Below, piece after piece: positions 30,097-39,936 of a stretch of 64,000 nucleotides of DNA. Source of the DNA: Chara braunii (lineage: Eukaryota; Streptophyta; Charophyceae; Charales; Characeae); assembly GCA_003427395.1 (NCBI GenBank), contig BFEA01000520.1, positions 475,765 to 539,764 on the forward strand, written 5' to 3'. How positions within the stretch are numbered: the stretch's first letter is position 1; each line of letters starts with the position of its first letter. The position numbers and the translations under genes are program-made. The notes beneath the pieces are model-generated. The model did no database searches, was not told the DNA's origin, and was given only the letters and a program-made list of their open reading frames with translations.

Positions 30097-31484
30097 GTGG
30101 TTGAGGCACATGTGGTGCAGCAGGAGTTGTTGGCCGAGCTAGTGGCCAGCCAGAACTGTACTCTGGCAGCACTGCAGGCTCCTCGTCCCATGATGAGGCA
30201 GCCTCAATACTCTGTAGCTCCCCCTACAGTTGCGGGTCCTTCAGTGACGCGGTCGCCGGTAGGACCCTCTTTCTCCCCATGTTTGATATGCCTCCTTCAA
30301 GTGGTGTAGCAGCAGTTAGTGGGCAGGTCTTTAGGACTTCTCCCCTTCCATCAATGACGGTTGTAGCTACAGGGCAGCCGTCAGGACAGTCTCAAGTTAG
30401 TGTGCAACAACCTGTTCAAGTGGTTACACAGCCACTACAACAAACACCTGGGATAATCCAACCCATGCAGTGGATGCCCAAGATCCCCTTGATGAGTCAT
30501 AAACCCTTCTCTGGCGACAAGAAGGAGGAGGACCTGGACACTTGGGTGAGGATTGTGCCTACTTATGTGAGGCACAAGCTCACAAGGCCAGAGCAAGAAG
30601 TTATATAGTGGCTGCATCCCTTTTGGAAGGCTCTGCAACACGATGGTTAAGTGTTCTGGTGCAGCAACAAGACTATGGTCAAAACTTCGATGCTTGGGCC
30701 CAGGCCCAGACATTGGAAGACTTCGTACGGACTGTGTACAATATGTGGCATGAGCCTCAAGGGGTTCAAAAGGCCACAGACTCACTTGCTAGTCTTGGTT
30801 CAAAACGGTACCGGACAGTTCGTGAGGTCACGAACGTCGTAGAATGTCTGATCGTAGTTCCTGGCGTGCGCTATGACCCTCATGTACTCCTTACAGCTTA
30901 TTTGCGATGTCTGCCCACAGATGTCAAGAACAAGGTGGTGGATGAGACCACTATCGATGTCCTTCGCTACTTTCAGCAAGAAGGCCAAACATATAGAGGT
31001 CAAGCTTGGGACAGCACAACAGGGTCCAGTAGATGGTAGGAAGAAGAAGCTTCCCTAGGATTGGAGGAAGAAAGGCAATGGTATGTTCATCGACCACGAT
31101 GGTCAGGCAACTGTGATTGACGACTTCCCTGACTTTGGGGAAGACACAGAGCAGGATGGGGCTAGTGAGACTTCGGATGGGGGAGTCGTGGATCCCATCA
31201 AAGAAAAGGCTAAGGGGAGCAGGAAACAAAAGGTAGGTCGGTCTAAGGGTCAGGGCGACCAAGGGACACTAGTATGGGTACGACTTGGTTTAGATTACGA
31301 GGTGTGGAGGGACCGAGTTGCTCGGGGCATATGTCTTAACTGTGGCAACTTCGGCCAAACTTCTAGAACATGGCGAGGCAAAAGGGTCACAACGAAGGTA
31401 GCCTCTCCTGCGGTGGTGGGCTTCTCTTTGAACTCTGGTGGTGCATCTGCGAGCACTTTGTAGGGAAACACCTCGGGCCAGTAG
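30097..31484 (+). pseudogene. E6 Gag capsid and nucleocapsid
   Basis: Segments: PMQWMPKIPLMSHKPFSGDK-KEEDLDTWVRIV (30279-30608), a stop near 30606, then LLEGSATRWLSVLVQQQDYG and DSLASLGSKRYRTVREVTNVVE to AYLRCLPTDVKNKVVDE (30542-31039). The nucleocapsid frame 31083-31463 contains DYEVWRDRVARGICLNCGNFG. The zinc knuckle is damaged: it reads CLNCGNFGQTSRTW, so the His and the last Cys ligands are Gln and Trp. A TAG at 31461 precedes the natural stop at 31482. Confidence 0.8.
31463..31469 (+). other. Putative -1 ribosomal frameshift site GGGAAAC (E6)
   Basis: Gag frame: TAG GGA AAC ACC TCG GGC CAG TAG (31461-31484). The heptamer G GGA AAC is in slip register, and the -1 frame reads VGKHLGPVGVLPA, aligning with GKRIGPVEVITA of E2. 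The TAG at 31461, absent in E2, is probably a later mutation that would block ribosomes before the slip. Confidence 0.65.
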
Positions 31485-32210
31485 GAGTTTTACCCGCTCT
31501 TACCTGTGCTGAAGTGGTAACTTTGCCTTCCCCACTCAGGCGTTGGCCAAGGCTATTGACCCACTAGTTGTCCCCCAGACACATGTAGACCAATCGATGC
31601 TTTGTTCCAGAGATGTGTTAGAGTCCTTAGAGGAGTTAGAAGCTGAGTGGTCAGGGAAGGACCCCAAAGACTCTTGGGCGATGATTAGTAGAGGTCCTAA
31701 AGCTGAACATTTTGTGGTAGAGGTTGATGTAGGTGGCTGCAAAATGGGGGCCTTCGCAGACATAGGCTCTACACGGAACTTCATCAATCGTGCTTGTGTG
31801 GATAGGTTGCGCTTAGGGGACCAAGTGCAGCAACTGAATAGATCTGTAGCATCCACTTTAGCCAACAAGCACAGCATGGTAGTCCAAGACTATGTTAAGG
31901 ACATAGTCTGCACCTTCTCTTATGGAGGAGTGGAACTGAGACACAAGCGACGAGCTGCCATTTGATATGCTGCTAGGCATGTACTACCTCGAGGTCGCAA
32001 AGCCACAATTCAATTGGGATAGAAAAGTGATGATCCACAAGTTGCCAAACGGAAGGACCGTTAGACTGCTGAAGTATAAAGCTAGCAGGCTAGTGGAGAA
32101 CTATGGCTGCATGTGTGCTTCATCCTTCTATAACTATTATAAGTAGAACCGAGAGGAGGGGATGTATCTAGTCTTTGTCTCTGAGAAAAAGGAGGCTGTA
32201 AAAACACCCC
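31485..32210 (+). pseudogene. E6 protease
   Basis: The frame 31543-31965 reads EHFVVEVDVGGCKMGAFADI-GSTRNFINRACVDRLRLGDQ, then LANKHSMVVQDYVKDIVCTF. The active-site motif is DIGS, as in E2. After a frame change at about 31935 comes ELPFDMLLGMYYLEVAKPQFN, the second conserved block. An indel near 31500-31540 separates it from the pol N-terminus at the frameshift site. Sequence to about 32210 is the linker towards reverse transcriptase. Confidence 0.8.
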
Positions 32211-32249
32211 CATAGATAGACGCAGTCGTTGTGAGCTATCCAAACCTTT

Positions 32250-32855
32250 TTTAGGAGCCTAGGGGTGTGGTAGAAAGAGAGGTGGTCCATGCGATAGAAA
32301 TTGGCCCCGGTAGCAAAGTACCAGAGGACGGATCGATAGGATGTCTCTTGCGGAGTTGGATGAGCTCCGCCGCCAGCTCAAGGAGCTCACAGAGAAGGGT
32401 TGGATTCGGCCTAGTACCTCCCCTTAAGTATGTCCCCCTATGGAGCACCGGTTTTCTTCGTCCCAAAGAAAGGGGGTGGATGAGCTCCGCCGCCAGCTCA
32501 AGGAGCTCACAGAGAAGGGTTGGATTCGGCCTAGTACCTCCCCTTAAGTATGTCCCCCTATGGAGCACCGGTTCTCTTTGTCCCGAAGAAAGGGAGCACC
32601 CTGAGGATGTGCATTGACTATAGGGGCCTCAATGACATCACAGTTAAGAACGCAGAGCCTCTACCCCGAATTGATGACCTCCTCGATAGAGTGCAGGGAT
32701 GTCGGTACTTCATAAAGATAGATCTGAAGTCCGGATACCATCAAATTGTCATTAGGCCTGAGGATCAACACAAAACAGCTTTTCATACCAGGTACAGTCT
32801 GTACGAGTTTGTGGTGATGCCCTTTGGACTATGCAATGTTCCTGGTACATTTCTT
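32250..32855 (+). pseudogene. E6 reverse transcriptase, fingers and first palm half
   Basis: A 120-bp unit starting GGATGAGCTCCGCCGCCAGC occurs at 32358 and 32478. It encodes [19 protein letters not shown] and the following block, so the entry to the fingers is duplicated. The frame 32550-32921 then reads [49 protein letters not shown] and [17 protein letters not shown] before foreign sequence begins. The first catalytic Asp (in KIDLKSG) is present. The YLDD half lies at 33180, past the insertion. Confidence 0.85.
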
Positions 32856-33130
32856 TCTTTTTTTAAAAGGTTGTGCAGGTTGGAGATGGCCTTAGGGGGG
32901 TCCTTGTCGCATGGCCATTGAGGGCAGTCCCGCCAGACAGGCCGGCGCGCCGAGCCTTCCTACGCTCTCGGAGCGGGTACTACACTCGCCAAGCGAGACC
33001 CACTCTGACGACCTTGCCCACAATGGTATCGTATGCTCCACCCCCTCCCCACACCCCCTAACACACACACTCACTAGACCAGATGAGACTTTCCGAAGAC
33101 AACACACATCCTCACGTACCCTAGAGAACA
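32856..33130. other. ~270-bp insertion inside E6 reverse transcriptase
   Basis: Reverse transcriptase is read up to CNVPGTF and resumes at TIDQTFHDYLDKF. The intervening DNA has a T-run at its left, a GC-rich middle and a CA-rich right part, and matches no motif I know. I see no clear terminal repeats or target duplication. Confidence 0.65.
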
Positions 33131-33955
33131 CACAATTGATCAGACGTTCCATGACTACTTAGATAAGTTTATCGTCGTGTACCTCGACGATATCCTGATC
33201 TTTGATAGGACTGTAGAGGAGCATGCTAAGCATTTGAAAATAGTGCTAGGTCTCCTAGGACAGGATCAGCATATGGTAAACTTGGAGAAATGTGAATTTG
33301 GTCGCACCAGGATCTTATATCTGGGTCATGTGATCTCTGCGGACGGATTGAGGACAAACGATGCCAAAGTGTCCAGCATACGTGACTGGCCCGGACCTCA
33401 GACTGTTACCGAAGTTCGATCGTTTTGGGGGATGACGAGCTACTATCGTCCGTTTGTAAAGAACTATAGTACTATAGCTTCCCCGTTAACAGACCTAACC
33501 CACCTTCACACCCCTTGGGAGTAGACCGAAGAGTGTGAGGCAGCCTTCAAGAGATTGAAGTATGCCCTGACACACTATGAAGTCCTCATACTTTCGGATC
33601 TTGAACAACACTTTGTCGTGACCACTGACACCAACCAATATGGCATAGGCGGGTCCTTGCGCAGGAGGGGAAAAAGTTGAGGCCAATCGAGTATATGAGC
33701 AAAAAGATGCCATCTCAAAAACTAGCTAAGTCCATGTACGAACGAGAGCTCTATGCCCTCTATAAAGCGCTAGTCCATAGGAGGCACTACCTCCTAGGCA
33801 GGTTCTTCTACGTGTGATCTGACCATGAGACTTTGCGCTGGATCAAGACACAACATGTACTCTCTGATGCCCTGAAAAGGTGGATTGAAGTCATAGATAT
33901 GTATGACTTCACGCTTGACCCTCTAAAGGGAGAGTACAATAAAGTGGCACGAAGT
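33131..33955 (+). pseudogene. E6 reverse transcriptase end and RNase H
   Basis: Reads [20 protein letters not shown] with an intact YLDD (33180-33191), then LYLGHVISADGLRTNDAK and FWGMTSYYRPFVKNYSTIA. A stop at 33523 interrupts the connection (TPWE-stop-TEECEAAFKR). RNase H follows with TTDTNQYGIGG, keeping the first catalytic Asp that E2, E3 and E9 lack, then YERELYALYKALVHRRHYLL, a stop before SDHETLRWI, and ALKRWIEVIDMYDF. The element stops at EYNKVA, where E7 begins on the other strand. Confidence 0.85.
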
Positions 33956-34600
33956 TTGTTGTAGACTGTTGAGAAATCTGGGCAAGAGAGGTAGCCTTGG
34001 GTGTAGCGGTGGTGGAGTGATGAGAGGAGTTGAATATGAGTCATGGTGGCGTAGACTTTCTCGGAGGGATTGTGGTCAGGGCGTCGAGAGAGGGCGTCGG
34101 CAACGCGGTTGCTTTTGTCGGGGGTGTGGCAAATGGTGAACGTGAACTGGGCAAGAAAGTCTAACCAATGGGTTTGGCGCGACGTGACGTCTTTCTTGGT
34201 GAGAATAGAGGAAAGGATGGTGTTGTCCGTGCGGATGGTGAAGTATTGCCCGTCGAGGTACGGGTGCCAGACTTTGAGGGCGTGGATCACGACAAGGAGT
34301 TCCTTCTCGTTGGAGGGGTAGTTCATCTCTGGGGGAAGGAGCTTCTTGCTAGCGAAGGTAATGCAGTACTCGTCGGGTGGAGCCTCGGGGTGGGTAGGGG
34401 AGTCTTTGATGGAGGGGGTTTCAGAGGTGTCGCGAGGGAAGTGTTGGGATAGGACGGCTCCAAGGCGAATTCGGATGGGTCAGTGGTAACGTAGAAATAT
34501 CGAGAGGAGTCGGCGATCTTGAGGACGGGGGCCGTGGTGATGGTTTGTTTGAGGAAGTCGAAGGCGTTTTGGCAGCAGTCGTTCCAAGTAAAGGGTTCGT
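33956..34600 (-). pseudogene. E7 RNase H
   Basis: The domain starts at about 34560 in the main pol frame ([20 protein letters not shown], then [11 protein letters not shown]) with the first catalytic Asp present. After a frameshift near 34470 it continues [53 protein letters not shown] and NRVADALSRRPDHNPS. The 33808-34326 frame covers the second half. It ends after FSTVYNKLRA, at the junction with E6. Beyond 33956 that frame only reads E6 in antisense. Confidence 0.85.
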
Positions 34601-35492
34601 CCTTGCGGGTGAGTTCGTGGAGAGGGTACGAGATGTCGAAGGGCATCACGAGGAATGTGGCGGGGGCATTGGTGAGTCCGAAGGGCATCACGAGGAATTC
34701 ATAGTGCCCGAAGCGAGAACATAATGCGGTCTTGTGGGTGTCCTCCTCGCGGATGCGGATCTGGTGGCAGCCACTGCAGAGGTCAATTTTGGTAAAATAT
34801 TTAGCTCCACGAAGGCGATCAAGAAGCTCGGAGATCCGGGGTAGGAGGTACTTGTCCTTGATCGTGATCCGATTCAAGGCGCGGTAGTTTGTGCACATGC
34901 GGAGTTCCGATGTTTCGCCTTTCTTGACAAAAAGGAAGCTTGTTCCTAAGGGGGATGAACTTGGTTTAATAAATCCTTTTTCAAGGAGTTCGTTGAGTTG
35001 CCGCTTTATTTCTTCGGCTTCCGGAACGGAGAGTTGGTAAGGAGGGCTGCAAGGTGGAGAGTGACCGGACTCCAAATCGATGGCATAGGATACACTACGA
35101 TCTGGAGGTAATCCGTCGGGCAAGGACTCTGGGAAGACGTCCTTGAACTCGTCGAGGATGGAGGTGAGGGCGGGGTTGGAGGGGGGGGCTTGGTCGGGTT
35201 TGTCCGTTCGGAGCAAGTTCTCCGGACGCTCGCGATCAAGGACAAGGTAGGTGGAGTCAGGGTATGTGCAAGCCATGTGAAGGAATTGGTGCGCGGTGAC
35301 GGAGCTTGGGGAGGTGGGATAGGGGAGATAAAGAATGTCGATGGTTGTGTCAGGGGGGTTGGTAAGGCGGAGGACGTTGGGGTGGAGCGAGTATGGCATG
35401 TAGCGCTCCAACCACGGTGTTCCCAAAACGATGTCGCACATTAAGTGCATGGCATCAAATGAGACATCACTGCGGAGGGTTCCGACAGTCAT
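34601..35492 (-). pseudogene. E7 protease end and reverse transcriptase, YxDD deleted
   Basis: The 389-residue frame (34323-35492) starts in the protease ([14 protein letters not shown]) and passes the linker. Reverse transcriptase fingers and palm follow: [59 protein letters not shown] and [17 protein letters not shown]. Directly afterwards comes [20 protein letters not shown], so about 90-100 residues with the catalytic YLDD and thumb are missing. A 19-bp direct repeat (34638-34656 and 34680-34698) marks the deletion point, producing the repeated LVMPF. One Asp of IDLCSG remains; the enzyme is dead. Confidence 0.85.
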
Positions 35493-35850
35493 GGTGGTCT
35501 CGGGAACCGTACGGTCTACTACGACGGCGGTGTCTTTGTCCCCTAAACGAATCGTAATCGGGGAGTCATAACCGGTAAAGGTACGACCAGCTTTCTGGAC
35601 ACACGCGTCGGTGATGAAGTTACCGGTGGCTCCAATGTCGAGGAGGGCCTAGAACTTAGTCGTAGACGCACCAAGGGTGGCAGCGATGAATTTGAGGTGA
35701 AAGCGTGATGAGTTGGTAGTGGAGATAATGGTGTTGAGGTAGTGTTGTTCATTTCCTAATCGGACAAGCCAATCAAGTCGAGCTTGTTCCTCAACAACAT
35801 CAGAGAAGGTATTCGGAAGATGGATTCGGAAGGAGGGTTGGGGCACATGT
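35493..35850 (-). pseudogene. E7 protease, N-terminal part
   Basis: Reads FHLKFIAATLGASTTKF, a TAG stop, then [21 protein letters not shown], with the aspartic active site DIGA. It continues [19 protein letters not shown] towards the 34323-35492 frame. The stop just before the active site is the only interruption I see here. DIGATGNF is typical of fungal and plant Ty3 proteases. Confidence 0.75.
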
Positions 35851-35866
35851 GGCAGTGAGGGGGGCG

Positions 35867-36380
35867 TCAGGCGACGAGGGTTGTGACGCCTGGGGTCGTC
35901 CGTGGGATGTGCGGCACCGCAGAGGGGGGAGGCAGACGTATTGTCGATGCCAAATGGGTCACCGGTGGGGTGGAGATCGTCACCGATGGGATGGCCGACA
36001 GACTAGTCGTCGATGCCGGGCCGGGTTCGTGGTGATCATGGGGACGGTGTTCAAGTGGAGGAGGGGCCGGGAGTGGCGGATGCGGAAGCGACAGGTTGGG
36101 GAGCCTCGGACCTGGGTGCCTGATGTGAACTGTCTGGCATTTGGACAGCTTGTCTGCTGATGTGCTAATTGTCGGAACCGGAAACATCCACCCTTAGCTT
36201 GGAGGTAGGTTCGCTCCTCTGGCGTGAGTTTCGTGAGACGGGTTGAGGGGGTGTTTATGGGAGGACGGCTGGTGCGTTCTTCCTTTCCATCCGCATGTGG
36301 TGGATGGTAGAGAGTTCGTTGTGGGAGAGCGATGTAAAGTCTAGTGGATCGGAGAGGGTGTCGGGTTCGGGGCGGTGAAC
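35867..36380 (-). pseudogene. E7 Gag C-terminal part with altered zinc knuckle
   Basis: A Pro/Ser/Thr-rich stretch is followed by LTPEERTYLQAKGGCFRFRQ and LAHQQTSCPN. This is a CX2CX4HX4C knuckle with the second Cys replaced by Phe. The downstream region to 35867 is Pro/His-rich and frame-ambiguous. Order and position after the capsid frame support Gag. Confidence 0.7.
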
Positions 36381-37184
36381 TCATCCGAGGAGGTGGTGGT
36401 TGTGGAGTCTTCGGAGGCGATGTTGTGGAAGAAGCGAGGGCGGGGAGTGGCCGATGTAAGTGCGGTCTTGTAGGGGGAGAAGATGCGGTCGATTTTGGAG
36501 GGCACGAGTGAGGAGGTCGGCGAGGGTCATGTCTAGTTCGCGGACGAGGGCGACCGCTAGGTCTTTGCAGCATACGCGCTTAACGCGGGAGATGAATGTG
36601 AAGTCGTTGACGATATCGATGGGGATATGTTGACGAAGTGAGCAAACGTATTGTACAAAACGGTCGGTTGGCCCGTTTTGTTGAAGCCGACAGAATTGGT
36701 TGATGTAGTTGTCGACCGTTTTCTGTGGACAGGTGGAGGTGATGAGGGTGGCGCACTCAATGAAGGTGTGAGGTCGGAGATTAGCGTGATGCCAGTTGGT
36801 CATTTCGGTGTACCACCGGCGAGCGGCGTTGTAAAGGAGTCTACTGCTGGCGATGGGGAGCCAGTGGACGACAGGGATGTTGTGGAGGGAGAAGGTTTGT
36901 TGAAGTTTGGTGAGAAAGAGGAAGACATCCTCATGGGGTTGGCCTGAGAAGGTGGGAATCTCGTTGGCACGGAAGGATGGAGGGATTCTGCCTTCTTTGG
37001 GGGATATGGCGGCAAGGGCGTTGAAATCAAGGGTGGGAGAGGAAGAGTCGACCAGGGTGAAATCGTTGGCGGGGTTGGTAGGGATAAGAGCATTGGGGGG
37101 GAGTAGTGAACGGGCGGGACAAGTAGCTTGTGGAATAATCTGAGTATAGTTGGGATGGGTGGAGGTGATAACGGATGAAGTCAA
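36381..37184 (-). CDS. E7 Gag capsid
   Basis: An open frame of 267 residues. The middle reads PPSFRANEIPTFSGQPHEDV-FLFLTKLQQTFSLHNI, ASSRLLYNAARRWYTEMTN, CPQKTVDNYINQFCRLQQNG and FVQYVCSLRQHIPIDIVNDF, the helical retrotransposon Gag domain (retrotrans_gag-like) that forms the particle shell. The frame ends in a basic His/Leu-rich tail that is probably out of the original frame. Upstream Gag continues in 37250-37666. Confidence 0.75.
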   Translation of the reverse strand: MTSSVITSTHPNYTQIIPQATCPARSLLPPNALIPTNPANDFTLVDSSSPTLDFNALAAISPKEGRIPPSFRANEIPTFSGQPHEDVFLFLTKLQQTFSLHNIPVVHWLPIASSRLLYNAARRWYTEMTNWHHANLRPHTFIECATLITSTCPQKTVDNYINQFCRLQQNGPTDRFVQYVCSLRQHIPIDIVNDFTFISRVKRVCCKDLAVALVRELDMTLADLLTRALQNRPHLLPLQDRTYIGHSPPSLLPQHRLRRLHNHHLLG

Positions 37185-37249
37185 GATGGGTTTTGATTGG
37201 GGGGGAATGGTTGACGACTGTGTGACGGTGGGGGATGTTGGCTGGGTGA

Positions 37250-37385
37250 CTATGGTGGGGGTTGTAATAGATGAGGGTGGGGGTGTGGATGATGTGCTGG
37301 CGGAGAGGGCGGTGGATATGGGGGAGGAGGTGATTGGTGTAGATGTGGAAGCAGAGGGAGGGGGAAGGGTGGTGGCACCCGAGGN

Positions 37386-37438
<53 letters not shown>

Positions 37439-37666
37439 GTGGTGGTGACGACCTGAATGGCGGGGGTTTTGATTTTCCATAGCGGTCACACGGGCAGAGA
37501 TGATGGAAACAGATGTTTTGATGTCGTCGATGGATGAGTGGAGGGATGTCATCATGCGAGGAAGTGCCGCGAGGTCGGTGGCCGCATCGGGTGCTGGTGT
37601 TTGCTCGCTTGCAAGGTTGCGGGCGATGCGGATGCCGGACATATCAATGCTGGATGATTGGGCCAT
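37250..37666 (-). pseudogene. E7 Gag N-terminus with polyproline
   Basis: Begins MAQSSSIDMSGIRIARNLAS and continues TDLAALPRMMTSLHSSIDDI-KTSVSIISARVTAMENQN, a coiled coil. It then enters a polyproline run encoded by the 51-G tract on the plus strand, followed by Pro/His/Ser-rich sequence. The start at 37666 is plausible because the coiled coil follows directly, as in E6. The tract contains an ambiguous base, so the frame across it is uncertain. Confidence 0.65.
37385..37436. repeat. Poly(G) tract, 51 G after one N
   Basis: An uninterrupted run of G at 37386-37436 follows an N at 37385. The true length is likely uncertain because such runs are hard to sequence. Confidence 0.9.
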
Positions 37667-37916
37667 GGTGGGGGAGGACGATGTGGTAGCAAAGATGAGG
37701 TGGAGGCGGCGACAACAGCGGCGGCGTCGGCGGCTGCGCGTTGAGAGTTCCTGGTTGTGCGTGTCATGCCTGGGAGGGGGTCCTATTTACACGGGTAGAA
37801 CAACATCGAAAGAAGATAATTTTCAAAAAATAAAATTTGCAAAACAAGAATTAAAATAAATTAATTCCGATTCGAGTTAATTAAAGTTATTCGAAATCAA
37901 TTTGAGAATACGCCTT

Positions 37917-38980
37917 TGAAACGGTTTCACCCAGTTAACCCAACATTTGCAGACACAGAGACTCGATTCCCAAACCTGTGCCCGAACCCTGTATATCGAC
38001 CCTGTGTGCTGAGTGAGATTCGATCCCTAGACCGACCCTGTACATTGACCTTGTGTGCTGAGTGAGATTCGATCCCTAGACCTACCCTGTACCCTGTACA
38101 TTGACCCAGTGTGCTGAGTGAGATTCGATCCCTAGACCTACCTTGCACCCTGTACATAGGCCCAATGATCTGTGTGAGAGTCGATCCCTAGGTCTGTAGG
38201 TTAGGAGTTGAGTCTGTTACCAATAGGCCTAAAAGAGTCTGTTCTTGAAGTTTCTACCTAAGTCTACTGTGGGCCTAAAGTCTGTCTATCGGTCTGTAGG
38301 TTCTAAAAGTATGTAGGTCCCTGTAGGTAAATCTAGTCAGCAGGTACCAGGGGTAGGCGCTGCAAGTGGGGAAAAAGGAAGGCCCACGCGTTCTGGAGAA
38401 GTCCCTAGAATACGCGTTTTGGCCCAAAGGCCCACACGGTTTGGAAGCCTGCGGACCCGGGCTCATGCAGTTTGGCCCAGGCCACGTGGTTTGGAGGCAG
38501 GACCGAGTACCTCCCAAGAGGTATAAATAAAGAGGCAGCGTCCAGCCATTCATTCATTCGCCTGTGAGCCATGCGGAGAGCTGCCTTGGTTTCTTGTGCG
38601 TGAAGGTCGGCAGGTGCCCGGAGAGGCAGTGGGCTGACAGCGCCCATAGCTGGCCAGTGAGGAAGACACCGACGGCCATAGCTAGGAGGAGGAAGACAAC
38701 GGCGGCCATAGCCGCCCAGCTGTTGGTACAGACAGAGTGTTCAGAGTATGTGTGCCTGTGTAGCGTGGACATTCAGGGCGATCCTCGTACATGCGTGCAT
38801 AAGGGAGAGTGAGGCTGGTGGTGGAGACAGTGTTCAGCGGCCACTGCCGCAAGTTGTACAGTTGTATTGAACAGAGTTTACGTGCAAGTTCATTGTTGAT
38901 TCTGAGTTGACGAGTTTGGTTTTCCCATCAGTTCTTGTGTATGCATGTGGGAAGTGAGTCTGAAGTCGAGTCTGATTGCA
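37917..38980 (+). repeat. Solo LTR of the E3 superfamily
   Basis: Starts TGAAACGG and ends TCTGATTGCA like the E3 LTRs. It contains the TATA box TATAAATAA (38522-38530) and the conserved GAGGCAGCG..CAGCCATTCATTCATTC start region. It is flanked by CCTT on both sides (37913-37916 and 38981-38984). No primer site or polypurine tract adjoins it. The length is 1064 bp; a tandem array near its start helps explain why it exceeds the E3 LTRs. Confidence 0.9.
37985..38200 (+). repeat. Tandem array of GATTCGATCCCTAG inside the solo LTR
   Basis: The motif occurs at 38017, 38066, 38122 and (variant GAGTCGATCCCTAG) 38177, each preceded by TGTGCTGAGTGA or similar. Spacing is 49-56 bp. E3 LTRs carry the same motif only once or twice. 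Confidence 0.8.
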
Positions 38981-38984
38981 CCTT

Positions 38985-39475
38985 GGAAAGAAATTCAAAA
39001 AAGAATCTGAAGGAGGAACCTGCAAAAGGAAATTTCCCAGAATGTTTTTGCTGAAAATATCGGAAAAGGGAAAAAAGGAAATAATTAGTTTCGACGAAAA
39101 ATCAACTCCGATTTGGGTTTAAATTTATTCGAAATTAATTTTGGCGTACAGGAAAACGTGAAAAATTCGAAAAAGGATTTAAGTAATGCTAAAATATTCC
39201 CGAATTTCAAGAAAGAATTTTGAAAAAAGAATTCATCATAAGGCATTTTCGAATTTCAAGAAAAAATTCGAAAGGAATTTTATGAGTTAAAATATACGAG
39301 AAAATTAATTAATTGAAATTATTTTCGAATTTTGAAGATGAAATATCAAAAAAGAATTTAATTAATTCTAACGTATTTTCAAAAATTTTGAAAAAGAATG
39401 AAGTAGTTTCGAATTTCAAGGAAATGTCGAAAAAGAATTAATTCAAATTAAAAAAGGAAAAGAGTTTTGCGAGGA
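38985..39475. other. AT-rich segment, TTCGAATTT-rich
   Basis: About 490 bp with no ORF. Repeated TTCGAATTTCAAGAAA and AATTCGAAAA variants occur throughout. Sequence of the same composition lies left of the solo LTR (37800-37912), so the LTR inserted into this segment. Its identity is unknown. Confidence 0.6.
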
Positions 39476-39479
39476 TCTG

Positions 39480-39936
39480 AGTCCTCGACAGGCCTAAGGG
39501 GCCCGTGCTGCAAATGTGCCCGCCCTAAGTGAAGGCGGGCCTAACAAATTACGAAAGGCCCTTGGCTGTCAATTTTGTATCTGGGGTCCAGGCAGTTTGG
39601 TCGCGCCAGTTGGTTGAAGAAAAACACAGGCCGAGCAGCGTGGAAATTCCCAGGCCTCTAGGCCTTTCCGAAAGCACAGGCCCTGGGCGAGATTCGCAGC
39701 CTCATACACAGACAGTTGGGAGGCCCAACCGAATCAGGCCCAGTAGCTGCACCAGAGGTGCAGCACCCTGGGGCCTACCGGAAGCTTCTGGGCCCAGGCC
39801 AGTCCAGCCAGGCTGCTGAATGAGGCAGGCTCTTTCCATATAGGAAAGAGCTCACTGCCTGGCCAGGCATTCGGGCACTCGCATGCTGCCAGCAGCGCTG
39901 CTGGAGCTGAAGCTCGTGGGCTACTGCTAGCTGAAA
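39480..39936 (+). repeat. LTR-like fragment related to the E2 LTR
   Basis: Shares blocks with 16270-16440 in opposite orientation (CCCGCCCTAAGTGAAGG, AGTTGGTTGAAGA). It contains many AGGCC and GGCCCA motifs and an inverted repeat around 39826-39852 (AGGCTCTTTCC..GGAAAGAGCT). It ends directly at the TG of E8. Confidence 0.5.

Larger units (their letters stand above)
29590..33955 (+). mobile_element. E6: Ty3/gypsy gag-pol fragment related to E2
   Basis: In plus-strand order: Gag (29640-31484), protease (31543-32200), reverse transcriptase (32250-33380) and RNase H (to 33955). No LTR or primer site precedes Gag, and integrase is missing because the element ends at the junction with E7. Matches to E2 in Gag (CLPTDVKN), protease (DIGSTR) and RNase H (EVIDMYDFTLD) place both in one lineage. 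A 120-bp tandem duplication and a ~270-bp insertion break the reverse transcriptase. Confidence 0.85.
33956..37700 (-). mobile_element. E7: Ty3/gypsy gag-pol fragment of a different lineage
   Basis: Minus-strand order: Gag (37666-36100), protease (35850-35490), reverse transcriptase (35250-34640) and RNase H (34560-33956). No integrase and no LTR are seen. Protein motifs ([41 protein letters not shown]) are of the general Ty3 type and unlike E1-E3, E6, E9 and E10. The YxDD part of reverse transcriptase is deleted. The high G content of the plus strand comes from Pro/Ser/Thr-rich Gag. Confidence 0.85.

Noticed and set aside
35190-37482. Plus-strand open frames rich in Gly, Val and Glu
   Set aside because: Antisense shadows of the Pro/Ser/Thr-rich E7 Gag-Pol; the minus strand has clear domains.
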